A DNA stretch of 5,278 bases from Bacteroidota bacterium (GTDB lineage: Bacteria; Bacteroidota; Bacteroidia; Chitinophagales; Saprospiraceae), in assembly GCA_018969455.1 (NCBI GenBank), contig JAGWYI010000324.1:1-5278 (forward strand), written 5' to 3'. Every line of letters begins with the position of its first letter. Positions within the stretch are counted from its first letter, which is position 1. The position numbers and the translations under genes were made by a program. The notes below the pieces were generated by a model. That model was not told the DNA's origin. It searched no databases and saw only the letters and a program-made list of their open reading frames with translations. Shown here one piece after another: positions 1-5,278 of this stretch.

Positions 1-377
1 CTTAGGTTGTTGCCATCTTTTAAACGCATGGTGCAATTGTAGGTGCTGCCCGAGCGCGGGTCATAAATAGTGCCTTTTTCCCAGGTGTATTTACCGTCGA
101 ATTGAAACCCATTCAGGATAACCGTTCCGATTAAATCCCGGCTGCGCAAGGCTGGATTTGGGTTTTTGATGTCTTTTGGATCACTACCAGTGCCCCAGGT
201 GATTTTGCCGGAATAGGTGTTGCCTTGTTTGTAAATCAAGACGCGACTGTCCTTGTTGGGGCCCAGCCATTCGCCCAGGATATCGTCGGGTTTGTTTTGG
301 CTAAAAACACTTGTGCTTCCAATCAGCAGGAAGAACAAGAGGAAACCATGGGGTTTGAAAACGGAAAATGGTACCAT
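1..377 (-). CDS. Secreted DUF2147 family protein, C-terminus cut by window edge
   Basis: The 125 visible residues begin with a signal peptide (short n-region, hydrophobic core FLLFFLLIGSTSVFS, likely cleavage before QNK near residue 27). The mature part matches DUF2147 (PF09917): it opens with DILGEWLGPNKDSRVLIY, continues with YSGKITW and KNPNPALRSRDLIG, and has the family's typical IYDPRSGSTYNCTMRLKDG near residues 104-122. The family's molecular function is unknown; the proteins are small, exported and probably beta-rich. Roughly the last 20-30 residues of a usual 140-150-residue protein lie beyond position 1. An in-frame ATG at 410 would add 11 residues (MLFKQQNRFSI) before the signal peptide. 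The 377 start is preferred because it gives a normal short n-region and leaves room for a leader after the operator at 419-431. The gene follows tetR on the same strand after 72 bp that hold the operator copy, so it is the best candidate target of that regulator. Family call is firm; start choice less so. Confidence 0.85.
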   Translation of the reverse strand, partial: MVPFSVFKPHGFLLFFLLIGSTSVFSQNKPDDILGEWLGPNKDSRVLIYKQGNTYSGKITWGTGSDPKDIKNPNPALRSRDLIGTVILNGFQFDGKYTWEKGTIYDPRSGSTYNCTMRLKDGNNL

Positions 378-394
378 AATTGAAAATCGGTTTT

Positions 395-408
395 GTTGTT
401 TGAACAAC
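395..408. promoter_or_regulatory. Imperfect palindrome before the DUF2147 gene, possible second repressor site
   Basis: GTTGTT-TG-AACAAC has perfect 6-bp arms around a 2-bp centre. On the minus strand it contains TTGTTCA, the same half-site that forms the 13-bp palindrome at 419-431, with equivalent half-sites 18 bp apart. The tetR promoter also has a TTGTT-CAC-AACAA inverted repeat overlapping its operator, so both regulatory regions combine the main palindrome with a TTGTT/AACAA repeat. An auxiliary operator is an inference; AT-rich chance similarity is possible. Confidence 0.35.
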
Positions 409-418
409 ATTTTAAATT

Positions 419-431
419 TGAACAATGTTCA
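419..431. promoter_or_regulatory. Operator-like 13-bp palindrome, copy 1 (upstream of DUF2147 gene)
   Basis: TGAACAATGTTCA is a perfect 6-1-6 inverted repeat. It is base-for-base identical to the sequence at 1091-1103 in the tetR promoter, and identity stops exactly at the 13 bp. It lies in the 72-bp gap between the tetR stop (450) and the DUF2147 start (377), the right place to control that gene. No TAnnTTTG -7 element is recognisable next to it, so the promoter it would block is not defined. TetR-family dimers typically bind short palindromes of this kind. Assignment to this TetR protein is inferred from position and duplication. Confidence 0.65.
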
Positions 432-449
432 TTTTTGGGACAAAAAAAA

Positions 450-1067
450 TCACAGGGTTTCCATAATTTGCAAAAAAGCCGCATAGCCTTCCGCCACGAT
501 GGAATCGGGATTTTCGAGGTGTACGCCTTTGCTGCGGTGGCTGTTGTGCAAACTGCACATGCCGTGTACCAGGCTCCAAATCATAAAACTCAGGGGTTCC
601 AGTTGGTGGTTTTGAAAATGCCCGGCATTGATGCAATCCTGAACGGTTGTTTTTAGCGCCGAAAATGTGGATGTTCCTTCGTTCCAATCGGAATTTTTTA
701 CATCTTCCAAATATTCCATAGGCGCCTTTAGCGTAAACATCAAATCGTACATGTCGGGGTTTTGCAGGGCAAAGTGGATGTAAATCCGGCCCATGGCACG
801 CAACCTTTCCATCGGATCGCTTACCGCAAACAATACTTTAAATTGATTCCCCAATTCCGTAAATCCCTCCGAATGCAAGGCATGCAGGATATCTGTTTTG
901 TCTTTAAAATACACATACACCGTCCCGACGCTGTAGTCAATGGCATCCGCAATGTTCCGAATGGTGGTTTGCGCTATGCCCTTTTCAACAAACAATTTTT
1001 TAGCCGACTCCAGTATGAGGCGGCGTAAGGCTTCTTTATCCCGTATTTTTCGATCGCTTATGCTCAT
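450..1067 (-). CDS. TetR/AcrR family transcriptional regulator with WHG-like C-terminal domain
   Basis: This is a predicted cytoplasmic dimeric DNA-binding repressor of 205 residues, normal for the family. The N-terminal TetR_N domain covers about residues 10-60: KEALRRLILESAKKLFVEKG is helix 1, and TTIRNIADAIDYSVGTVYVYFKDK (residues 34-57) is the helix-turn-helix with its usual YxYFKDK end. The C-terminal ligand domain contains FMIWSLVHGMCSL (residues 161-173), which resembles the W..VHG signature of WHG-type TetR C-terminal domains (PF13305). The ligand cannot be read from sequence. The reading frame is open to an ATG at 1097 (ten more residues, MFTTILIFAA). That codon lies inside the palindromic operator and upstream of the promoter's -7 element, so the start at 1067 (MSISDRK) is chosen. 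Autoregulation is expected from the operator at 1091-1103. The DUF2147 gene just downstream carries the same operator and is the likely partner in the regulon. Confidence 0.9.
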   Translation of the reverse strand: MSISDRKIRDKEALRRLILESAKKLFVEKGIAQTTIRNIADAIDYSVGTVYVYFKDKTDILHALHSEGFTELGNQFKVLFAVSDPMERLRAMGRIYIHFALQNPDMYDLMFTLKAPMEYLEDVKNSDWNEGTSTFSALKTTVQDCINAGHFQNHQLEPLSFMIWSLVHGMCSLHNSHRSKGVHLENPDSIVAEGYAAFLQIMETL

Positions 1068-1072
1068 CGCTG

Positions 1073-1105
1073 CAAAGATAAGGATTGTTGTGAACAATGT
1101 TCAAA
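1073..1105 (-). promoter_or_regulatory. Bacteroidota-type promoter of tetR
   Basis: On the minus strand, TATCTTTG (1080-1073) matches the Bacteroidota -7 consensus TAnnTTTG exactly. A TTTG at 1105-1102 lies 21 bp upstream and fits the -33 element. The operator palindrome at 1091-1103 overlaps the -33 element and the spacer, a classic position for blocking RNA polymerase. The -7 element ends only 5 bp before the ATG at 1067, so the transcript would have almost no leader. Confidence 0.65.
1091..1103. promoter_or_regulatory. Operator-like 13-bp palindrome, copy 2 (tetR promoter)
   Basis: TGAACAATGTTCA, a perfect 6-1-6 palindrome, is identical to the copy at 419-431. It overlaps the -33 element of the tetR promoter and lies 23 bp upstream of the chosen tetR start. 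On the minus strand its right half also forms an overlapping TTGTT-CAC-AACAA inverted repeat. Autorepression by the TetR protein is the straightforward inference. Confidence 0.7.
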
Positions 1106-1118
1106 AAAATGATTCATT

Positions 1119-1152
1119 AAAAAATCGGCGAAAGCCAAAGCTCCCGCCGATT
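1119..1152 (-). terminator. Intrinsic terminator of the DUF2953-GerW operon
   Basis: Reading the minus strand, AATCGGCG and CGCCGATT form an 8-bp stem (1152-1145 with 1130-1123). Inside it, after a symmetric 2x2 internal loop, is a 3-bp AGC/GCT stem closing a 4-base loop. The downstream arm runs straight into a T-tract (six T in a row, four of them outside the stem, 1122-1119). It lies 32 bp after the GerW-family stop codon and just before the tetR promoter, so it separates the two transcription units. In the opposite orientation there is no T-tract. Confidence 0.85.
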
Positions 1153-1183
1153 ACAATCACATCCTAATGAACCCTCTATTCAA

Positions 1184-1543
1184 TTAGTTCGATGCTGGCT
1201 TGGTAGCCAGGTATTTTTCCAGCACTTCGGGCATTTTTTCAAATGCAGCGCTCAATCCTTTGCTGTTTTTGGTCGGAATAAAGGAAATTTCCGTGCCGCG
1301 GGTGGCCAGAAAACCCATGGGTTCGATCCCGATTCCTGCGCCAGCGCCACTGCCGCCCCCGTGCGCTTTCTTGTCGTCCTCTCCTTCGCCGCCTCCATAG
1401 CCAAATCCCAAACCAACGCGAATAACAGGCACACAGGTGAATTCTCCCAAGGTAAATTCCTTGCCAATTACGGTTTCGGTACGCGCCTCCGACTGCAAAA
1501 ATTCAGTCACCCGGGTGAGCACTTCATCAAATTGTGTAGTCAT
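1184..1543 (-). CDS. GerW/YtfJ family protein (Spore_YtfJ)
   Basis: This 119-residue protein has no signal peptide or membrane segment. It matches the GerW/YtfJ family (PF09579). An N-terminal helix of about 20 residues is followed by VIGKEFTLGEFTCVPVIRVGLGFGYGGGE, a charged insert (GEDDKK), a second glycine-rich run (HGGGSGAGAGIGI, 61-73), then IEPMGFLATRGTEISFIP. The C-terminus is a helical tail. Bacillus YtfJ is about 150 residues, so this is a compact version. In Bacillus the protein is spore-associated and needed for SleB-dependent germination. That role is unlikely here if the host does not sporulate, and the general biochemical role is unknown. The ATG overlaps the end of the upstream DUF2953-like gene by 17 nt, which indicates one transcript and translational coupling. 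The terminator at 1119-1152 closes the operon. Confidence 0.85.
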   Translation of the reverse strand: MTTQFDEVLTRVTEFLQSEARTETVIGKEFTLGEFTCVPVIRVGLGFGYGGGEGEDDKKAHGGGSGAGAGIGIEPMGFLATRGTEISFIPTKNSKGLSAAFEKMPEVLEKYLATKPASN

Positions 1544-2057
1544 GGCCTCTGAATTTAAAAATGAAGAATAAGTGTAATCCGCACCAAATCAATCGGGAAA
1601 GTCGGGTTCGGACTTGCAGGATCACGGTTTGGCGCCCTTCAAAATTGAATCGGATGTTTGGGTAAAAAACCGATATCGGGTATAGCAGGCCGTTCAACAG
1701 GCAGGAATCGGTGTCCCAATTGAAGTAAAAACGCTGGCATCGCACGGCTCGAAATGCGATGCGCGTTATTTCCTTCCATTGTTTCAGCGATGCCAACCGG
1801 AGTTTGCTTTTTTTGCGTTTCGGCCCTGGCCGATTGTTTTTCGTTTTTGCTGAAAACAGCTGAAAAGGTCGTTCCCAAACCAGGCCAAACAGTTGAAATC
1901 GGAAAATCCATACCGTGTCTTTTTCAAGCAATTGTACAGATCCGATGCCCTGCCAGCGAAACCGGTATAAACCCTGGTCGCTGTTCAAATCAAGGGTGAT
2001 TGGCGCGAAAAACAACCACAAAAAACCCAAAAGCAAGATGCCTGCGATCCAGATCAT
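1527..2057 (-). CDS. Small membrane-anchored protein resembling DUF2953/YtfI, partner of the GerW-family gene
   Basis: The protein has 176 residues. It begins with a hydrophobic segment (MIWIAGILLLGFLWLFFAPI, 1-20), then beta-like stretches (LYRFRWQGIGSVQLL, TVWIFRFQLFGLVW), a strongly basic linker (71-87, rich in K and R), and a helix (LKQWKEITRIAFRAV). The C-terminal part reads YFNWDTDSCLLNGLLYPI then YPNIRF and a hydrophobic stretch LIWCGLHLFFIF (157-168). This layout (N-terminal anchor, basic linker, W-x-T-x-D/S then tG-L-Y-like motif, Y-P-N-I/F segment) resembles DUF2953 (PF11167), whose Bacillus member YtfI is encoded next to YtfJ. The family call rests on pattern memory plus that gene order, so it is moderate. 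An in-frame TTG at 2066 would add three residues; the ATG at 2057 is preferred. The gene overlaps the next one by 17 nt. Function unknown; a membrane scaffold for the GerW-family partner is a guess. Confidence 0.7.
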   Translation of the reverse strand: MIWIAGILLLGFLWLFFAPITLDLNSDQGLYRFRWQGIGSVQLLEKDTVWIFRFQLFGLVWERPFQLFSAKTKNNRPGPKRKKSKLRLASLKQWKEITRIAFRAVRCQRFYFNWDTDSCLLNGLLYPISVFYPNIRFNFEGRQTVILQVRTRLSRLIWCGLHLFFIFKFRGHDYTI

Positions 2058-2073
2058 CTGATTCAATTGTGCC

Positions 2074-2102
2074 GCAATATAGGGGCCTGAACAGATTGCA
2101 AA
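2074..2102 (-). promoter_or_regulatory. Possible weak promoter of the DUF2953-GerW operon
   Basis: On the minus strand TATATTGC (2081-2074) is a partial match to TAnnTTTG. A TTTG at 2102-2099, at the end of a T-run, lies 17 bp upstream. The position, 16 bp before the ATG at 2057, is right for a promoter of this operon, and no better candidate is visible in the 2058-2233 gap. The -7 match is imperfect, so this is tentative. Confidence 0.3.
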
Positions 2103-2216
2103 AAAGGACTTCCCTCAATGCCCGGGTTGACTTTAGGCAAAGCTCTCCGGATTTTTTCGGCCGGGATCGAGGCGAAAAGGGATTTTTAAGAGGCGAATAA
2201 TGGCCTGGCGCCAAAT

Positions 2217-2230
2217 GCAGCGTATGCTGC
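2217..2230 (-). other. Small hairpin just after the GH92 gene; rest of 2058-2233 without a recognised gene
   Basis: GCAGC-loop(4)-GCTGC forms a 5-bp stem starting 3 nt after the GH92 stop codon. Only ATTT follows it on the minus strand, not a real T-tract, so it is at best a weak terminator or 3'-end stabilising element. A second hairpin at 2154-2178 (TTTTC/GAAAA plus GCC/GGC with a bulged G) also lacks a T-tract in either direction. Nothing else in this gap looks coding. Confidence 0.25.
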
Positions 2231-2233
2231 CAA

Positions 2234-4372
2234 TCAGAACGATAATAAAACCTTGCCGCGGGTTAATTCCTCGAAGCTCAAACTTGGATTTTTCAGTACT
2301 ATGCCATTTAAGGTGGTTTGTGCGGCCCCTTTATGGGCAATTTGCAGAATTTTACCGGCACCCAAATGCACCACCGCGCTTTTTACCTGGGCTTCTCCCG
2401 GCACAAAATTGCCATCAAAGGGATTGACCGGGTAAAAACCCAGGGTTGTAAAAATATACCAGGCGCTCATTTGACCGCAATCGTCGTTGCCTATCATGCC
2501 TTGCGGGGTATCGTCGTAGAATTCGGTACAAATGCGTTTCAACAGAGCGCGGCCTTTTTCGGGATGATCGGTAAAAGCGTACAAGTAGGCGATGTGGTGG
2601 CTGGGTTCGTTGCCATGGGCATATTGCCCGATCATGGCTTCCTGGCCGAGGTGTTTGTTTGGATTTAAGGCTTTTATGCTAAAAAAACGGTCCAATTGGT
2701 CGGTAAATCCCGTTTTGCCACCCAGCAGTTGCATCATGCCGGGCACATCATGCAGGGCGGGCGTCCAGAAATATTGCCAGGCATTGGCTTCGGTATAATC
2801 ACCCGGATTGTTCATGGGCGAGGTGGCCTGCAAGGGGTCGAACGGGGTGCGCCACTGGCCTTTGCTGTCTTTGCCGCGCATTTGCCGGGTGCTGGAATCG
2901 TACAAATTTTTATAATAGGATGCGCGCTTTTGAAAGGCTGCGGCAAGGTCTTTTTGCCCCATTTCTACAGCCATTTGGGCAATTGCGGCATCATCTACCC
3001 CATGTTCGAGGGTACGGGAAACGGCTTCGTTGTCCAAACTGTCGAACGGGTAATAGCCATATCGGTTGAGCAGGGTCCAATTGCTGTTGATGTGGTTTTG
3101 GGTGCTGGATTTGACCATTTCCCGGAGCGCGCGTTTGGCATCAAACCCCTTGAATCCTTTTCGGAAGGCATCGGCGATCACAGGTATGGCGTGGTTTCCA
3201 ATCATGCAGTAATTGTCCTGGCCCCAGGCAGTCCAAATAGGCAAAAAACCGGCGGCATCTGCATGCGCCACCATGCTGCGTACAAAGCCGTCTACTTTTT
3301 CGGGTGCAATCAGGGTGTAGAGGGGGTGGGTGCTTCGGTGGGTATCCCAAAGCGAGAGGGTGGAATAATATTCCCCGTTTTCCGCCAGGTGAATTTGGTC
3401 ATCGGCGCCCCGGTATTGGCCATCCACATCGGCTATGTTGGAAGGCTGTATGAAAAGACGGTATAAGCAAGTATAAAAGATGGTCTTTTGTTTTTTATCG
3501 GCGCTTATTTCAATGCGGCCTAAATAGGTGTTCCAAACCTGTTTGGCATGCGCCACGGTGGCTTCGAAATTCCAGCCTGGCAATTCGGCTTCCAGGTTTT
3601 TTTTAGCGCCTTCTACGCTCACGGAAGACAAAGCGACTTTTACCTGTAGAATTTTATCGGGCAAATCAAATTCAAAGGTAAAACGCGGTGCATTCTGTTT
3701 GGGTTTGCGCGGCAGTTGGGCATGCGCAACAAAGGCGTGGTCGAACCGCAGGGTAAAAAAATATTTGCGATTCACCCAGTTTTTGGTGTGGCAATAGCCG
3801 GAAATGGTGCTGTTATTTTCAATGCTTACCGCACTTTCCAATACCAGTGAATCGGTGAAAAACCGAAGGCCATGCTGCAGGTCAACCAGCAGGCGGGCAT
3901 TTCGAGTTGGATAGGAATAACGGTGTAAAGCGACCCGTTCCGTGGCGGTGAGCGCCACTTTTACCCCGTTGCGCAAGCTTACGCCATAATAGCCTGGCCG
4001 GGCAGATTCACTGGATTTTTCATAGATTTCGTCGAAATTGTCCTGTTTATCGGTGGTAAATGGTTGCAACAACACATCTCCGAATTCGTTGATGCCTGTT
4101 CCGTTGGCCCGCGTTTGCGAAAACCCCATAATGCTGCTGTCCTGATATTGATAGCCGCTGGAATAATCCCAGCCCTGATCCCGGTTGTCGGGCCCGGGTT
4201 GCACCATGCCAAAGGGCATGCAAGGACCTGGAAAGGTGTGTCCGGTGCCATCGGCGCCAATAAAGGGATTGACAAACCGGGTATAATCGGGTGCCGGGGC
4301 AAGGTTGTTTTTCGAAAAATTTAAACCTAAAAAGCACAAAAAGACAGGAAGAATAAATCCGGTATAACACAT
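2234..4372 (-). CDS. Secreted GH92 family alpha-mannosidase
   Basis: The protein has 712 residues, about full length for a single-module GH92 enzyme. These are calcium-dependent exo-alpha-mannosidases that remove mannose from N-glycans and mannans with inversion. A signal peptide (about 1-25, core FILPVFLCFLGLNF) has no clear lipobox, so export to the periplasm or outside is predicted. Family motifs in order: VNPFIGADGTGHTFPGPCMPFGMVQPGPD (34-62), the W-DYSSGYQY and GFSQTRANGTG region (68-93), SLWDTHRSTHP (340-350), DYTEANAWQYFW (525-536), YAHGNEPSHH (584-593) and GNDDCGQMSAWYIFTTLGFYPVNP (628-651). The conserved Glu in TEANAWQY and the Asp pair in GNDD are my best candidates for catalytic acid and base, from family recall. 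The C-terminus carries the usual TLNG turn before the end. Linkage specificity (alpha-1,2/1,3/1,4/1,6) cannot be assigned. The ATG lies 3 nt after the stop of the upstream hydrolase gene (TAG ATC ATG), so the two are co-transcribed and probably translationally coupled. Confidence 0.95.
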   Translation of the reverse strand: MCYTGFILPVFLCFLGLNFSKNNLAPAPDYTRFVNPFIGADGTGHTFPGPCMPFGMVQPGPDNRDQGWDYSSGYQYQDSSIMGFSQTRANGTGINEFGDVLLQPFTTDKQDNFDEIYEKSSESARPGYYGVSLRNGVKVALTATERVALHRYSYPTRNARLLVDLQHGLRFFTDSLVLESAVSIENNSTISGYCHTKNWVNRKYFFTLRFDHAFVAHAQLPRKPKQNAPRFTFEFDLPDKILQVKVALSSVSVEGAKKNLEAELPGWNFEATVAHAKQVWNTYLGRIEISADKKQKTIFYTCLYRLFIQPSNIADVDGQYRGADDQIHLAENGEYYSTLSLWDTHRSTHPLYTLIAPEKVDGFVRSMVAHADAAGFLPIWTAWGQDNYCMIGNHAIPVIADAFRKGFKGFDAKRALREMVKSSTQNHINSNWTLLNRYGYYPFDSLDNEAVSRTLEHGVDDAAIAQMAVEMGQKDLAAAFQKRASYYKNLYDSSTRQMRGKDSKGQWRTPFDPLQATSPMNNPGDYTEANAWQYFWTPALHDVPGMMQLLGGKTGFTDQLDRFFSIKALNPNKHLGQEAMIGQYAHGNEPSHHIAYLYAFTDHPEKGRALLKRICTEFYDDTPQGMIGNDDCGQMSAWYIFTTLGFYPVNPFDGNFVPGEAQVKSAVVHLGAGKILQIAHKGAAQTTLNGIVLKNPSLSFEELTRGKVLLSF

Positions 4373-4375
4373 GAT

Positions 4376-5278
4376 CTATTGTTTTAATAAAAACATCAAG
4401 GGTACATCTACCCGTTTATTCCAGGCTGATTCAAGGTGCGCTTCGCCGGGAAAATAGCGGGTAACCCAGCTTTTGGCGCCATACCCGCGGGCCCGCATGA
4501 TGGCATCTACCTTCTTTTGGATGCCGGGATACAGGGCGTCGAGGGTTTGGTCGCCGCAATCAAAATAAATGCGGTGATTTTTAGGATTGGGCAAGTAGAT
4601 GCGCAGGTAATGCAGCATGACATCGGGGAAAGGATTGTTTTCCAGGGTAAAAATGCCCGGCCAGTGGGTACTCATGCAGGCCGCTCCACCAAAAATATTC
4701 GGATATTCACATATCGCATAAATGGAAATGAGCCCGCCCATGCTGCTTCCGGCGATAAAGGTGTTTTTAGCATCGGGCAGGGTAGGGTAGGTTTTATCGA
4801 TGAAGGGCTTGAGTTCGTAAACGATAAATTTCAGGTAGAGGTCGGAGGCGATGGGCTGGGCGTTGAACACAGAATTTCCATTGGGCCGAACCGATTGAAA
4901 CAAGCGTTCCTGTTGGGCCTCGGTGAGTGATTCGAAAGGTTTTTGAGGGATGTAATCGGCATGTCGACCGATGCCGCTGTTGCAGATGCCCACCACAATG
5001 ACATCCCGTATCTGTTGCGATTCGTGCAATTGATGCAGCACCTGATCCAGTTCCCAGCTGCTGTGGTTCCAGGTTGCCCGCGCATCGAACAGCATTTGCC
5101 CATCGTGCATATACAAAACCGGATAGCGTTTAGAGGGGTCGTAATGTTCTGGTAGCCACACATCTACATTACGGGGGATGATGTACGCCGATGAGAAATC
5201 GTTGTGGTGAACGATTTTTCCGAATTCTGCTTCTTGCATGGGTGGTTTCCCGACCAAAAATTCGAGGGCCCCGGGCAG
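4376..5278 (-). CDS. PF00756-type alpha/beta hydrolase (putative esterase D family), 5' end open at window edge
   Basis: There are 300 visible residues with no stop before the window edge. The core is an esterase D/PF00756-type alpha/beta hydrolase: RNVDVWLPEHYDPSKRYPVLYMHDGQMLFD (about 36-65), DVIVVGICNSGIGRHADY, YLKFIVYELKPFIDKTYP, then the nucleophile elbow GSSMGG with Ser179 (counting from the first visible codon). YFDCGDQTLDALYP offers the acid (D240, D243 or D247) and GEAHLESAW the histidine (His281), so the catalytic triad looks complete. Members hydrolyse ester bonds on varied substrates, including acetyl and feruloyl groups on polysaccharides. Being coupled to a GH92 mannosidase suggests deacylation of a mannose-containing glycan, but that is inference. 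The true start is uncertain. The frame stays open beyond 5278, and an internal ATG at 5239 (MQEAEFGKIV) would give a 287-residue protein without a signal peptide. A secreted protein starting just outside the window seems more likely. Confidence 0.85.
   Translation of the reverse strand: MPGALEFLVGKPPMQEAEFGKIVHHNDFSSAYIIPRNVDVWLPEHYDPSKRYPVLYMHDGQMLFDARATWNHSSWELDQVLHQLHESQQIRDVIVVGICNSGIGRHADYIPQKPFESLTEAQQERLFQSVRPNGNSVFNAQPIASDLYLKFIVYELKPFIDKTYPTLPDAKNTFIAGSSMGGLISIYAICEYPNIFGGAACMSTHWPGIFTLENNPFPDVMLHYLRIYLPNPKNHRIYFDCGDQTLDALYPGIQKKVDAIMRARGYGAKSWVTRYFPGEAHLESAWNKRVDVPLMFLLKQ

Noticed and set aside
368..377. Perfect palindrome ATGGTACCAT covering the DUF2147 start codon
   Set aside because: It is short, occurs once, and follows simply from the codons ATG-GTA-CCA-T. 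There is no second copy to support a binding site.
450..1097. tetR start at 1097 giving a 215-residue protein
   Set aside because: That ATG is inside the palindromic operator and upstream of the -7 promoter element, and the extra ten residues do not look like a TetR N-terminus. The start at 1067 fits better.
2154..2178. Hairpin TTTTC-G-GCC / GGC-GAAAA considered as a bidirectional terminator
   Set aside because: The stem has a bulge and neither strand has a T-tract after the 3' arm, so it does not meet the pattern of an intrinsic terminator.
1990..2214. A 74-codon minus-strand open frame covering the gap between GH92 and the DUF2953-like gene
   Set aside because: It overlaps the start of the DUF2953-like gene in another frame and its translation is low-complexity and basic without any motif.
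2696..3466. A 256-codon open frame on the plus strand opposite the GH92 gene
   Set aside because: It lies wholly antisense to a gene with unmistakable GH92 motifs and its translation shows no recognisable domain. It is explained by codon bias of the real gene.
4436..4930. A 164-codon plus-strand open frame opposite the hydrolase gene
   Set aside because: It is antisense to the alpha/beta hydrolase with its complete catalytic motifs, and its translation has no family features.

Overview
The window reads as chromosomal DNA from a free-living member of the Bacteroidota. The reasons are a TAnnTTTG-type promoter hexamer in front of the tetR gene, no clear Shine-Dalgarno sequences before the starts, a secreted GH92 alpha-mannosidase, and a DUF2147 secreted protein. 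The exact class cannot be read from the sequence; something related to Saprospiria or Chitinophagia is a guess. All six genes lie on the minus strand and both window edges cut through coding sequence.

Read in the direction of transcription (high to low coordinates), there are three blocks. Block 1 (5278-2234) is a carbohydrate-active pair. A PF00756-type (esterase D-like) alpha/beta hydrolase runs in from the window edge, and a signal-peptide-bearing GH92 alpha-mannosidase follows it after only 3 nt. They almost certainly share a transcript and probably act on mannose-containing glycans. Block 2 (2057-1184) has two overlapping genes. One encodes a small membrane-anchored protein resembling DUF2953/YtfI, the other a clear GerW/YtfJ-family protein. 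This is the same pair that sits together in endospore formers, here in a lineage not known to sporulate. The block ends in a good intrinsic terminator at 1119-1152.

Block 3 (1105-1) is a regulatory module: a TetR-family repressor with a WHG-like C-terminal domain, followed by a secreted DUF2147 protein whose C-terminus is cut by the window edge. The same perfect 13-bp palindrome, TGAACAATGTTCA, lies inside the tetR promoter and again in the gap between tetR and the DUF2147 gene. The simplest reading is that the repressor controls itself and its neighbour through these two sites. The palindrome pair also argues that tetR translation starts at 1067 rather than at 1097, which lies inside the operator.

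No RNA genes, CRISPR arrays, insertion sequences or other mobile elements are visible. The most interesting items are the duplicated operator and the spore-type gene pair outside endospore formers. Nothing here amounts to a clearly new multi-gene system.
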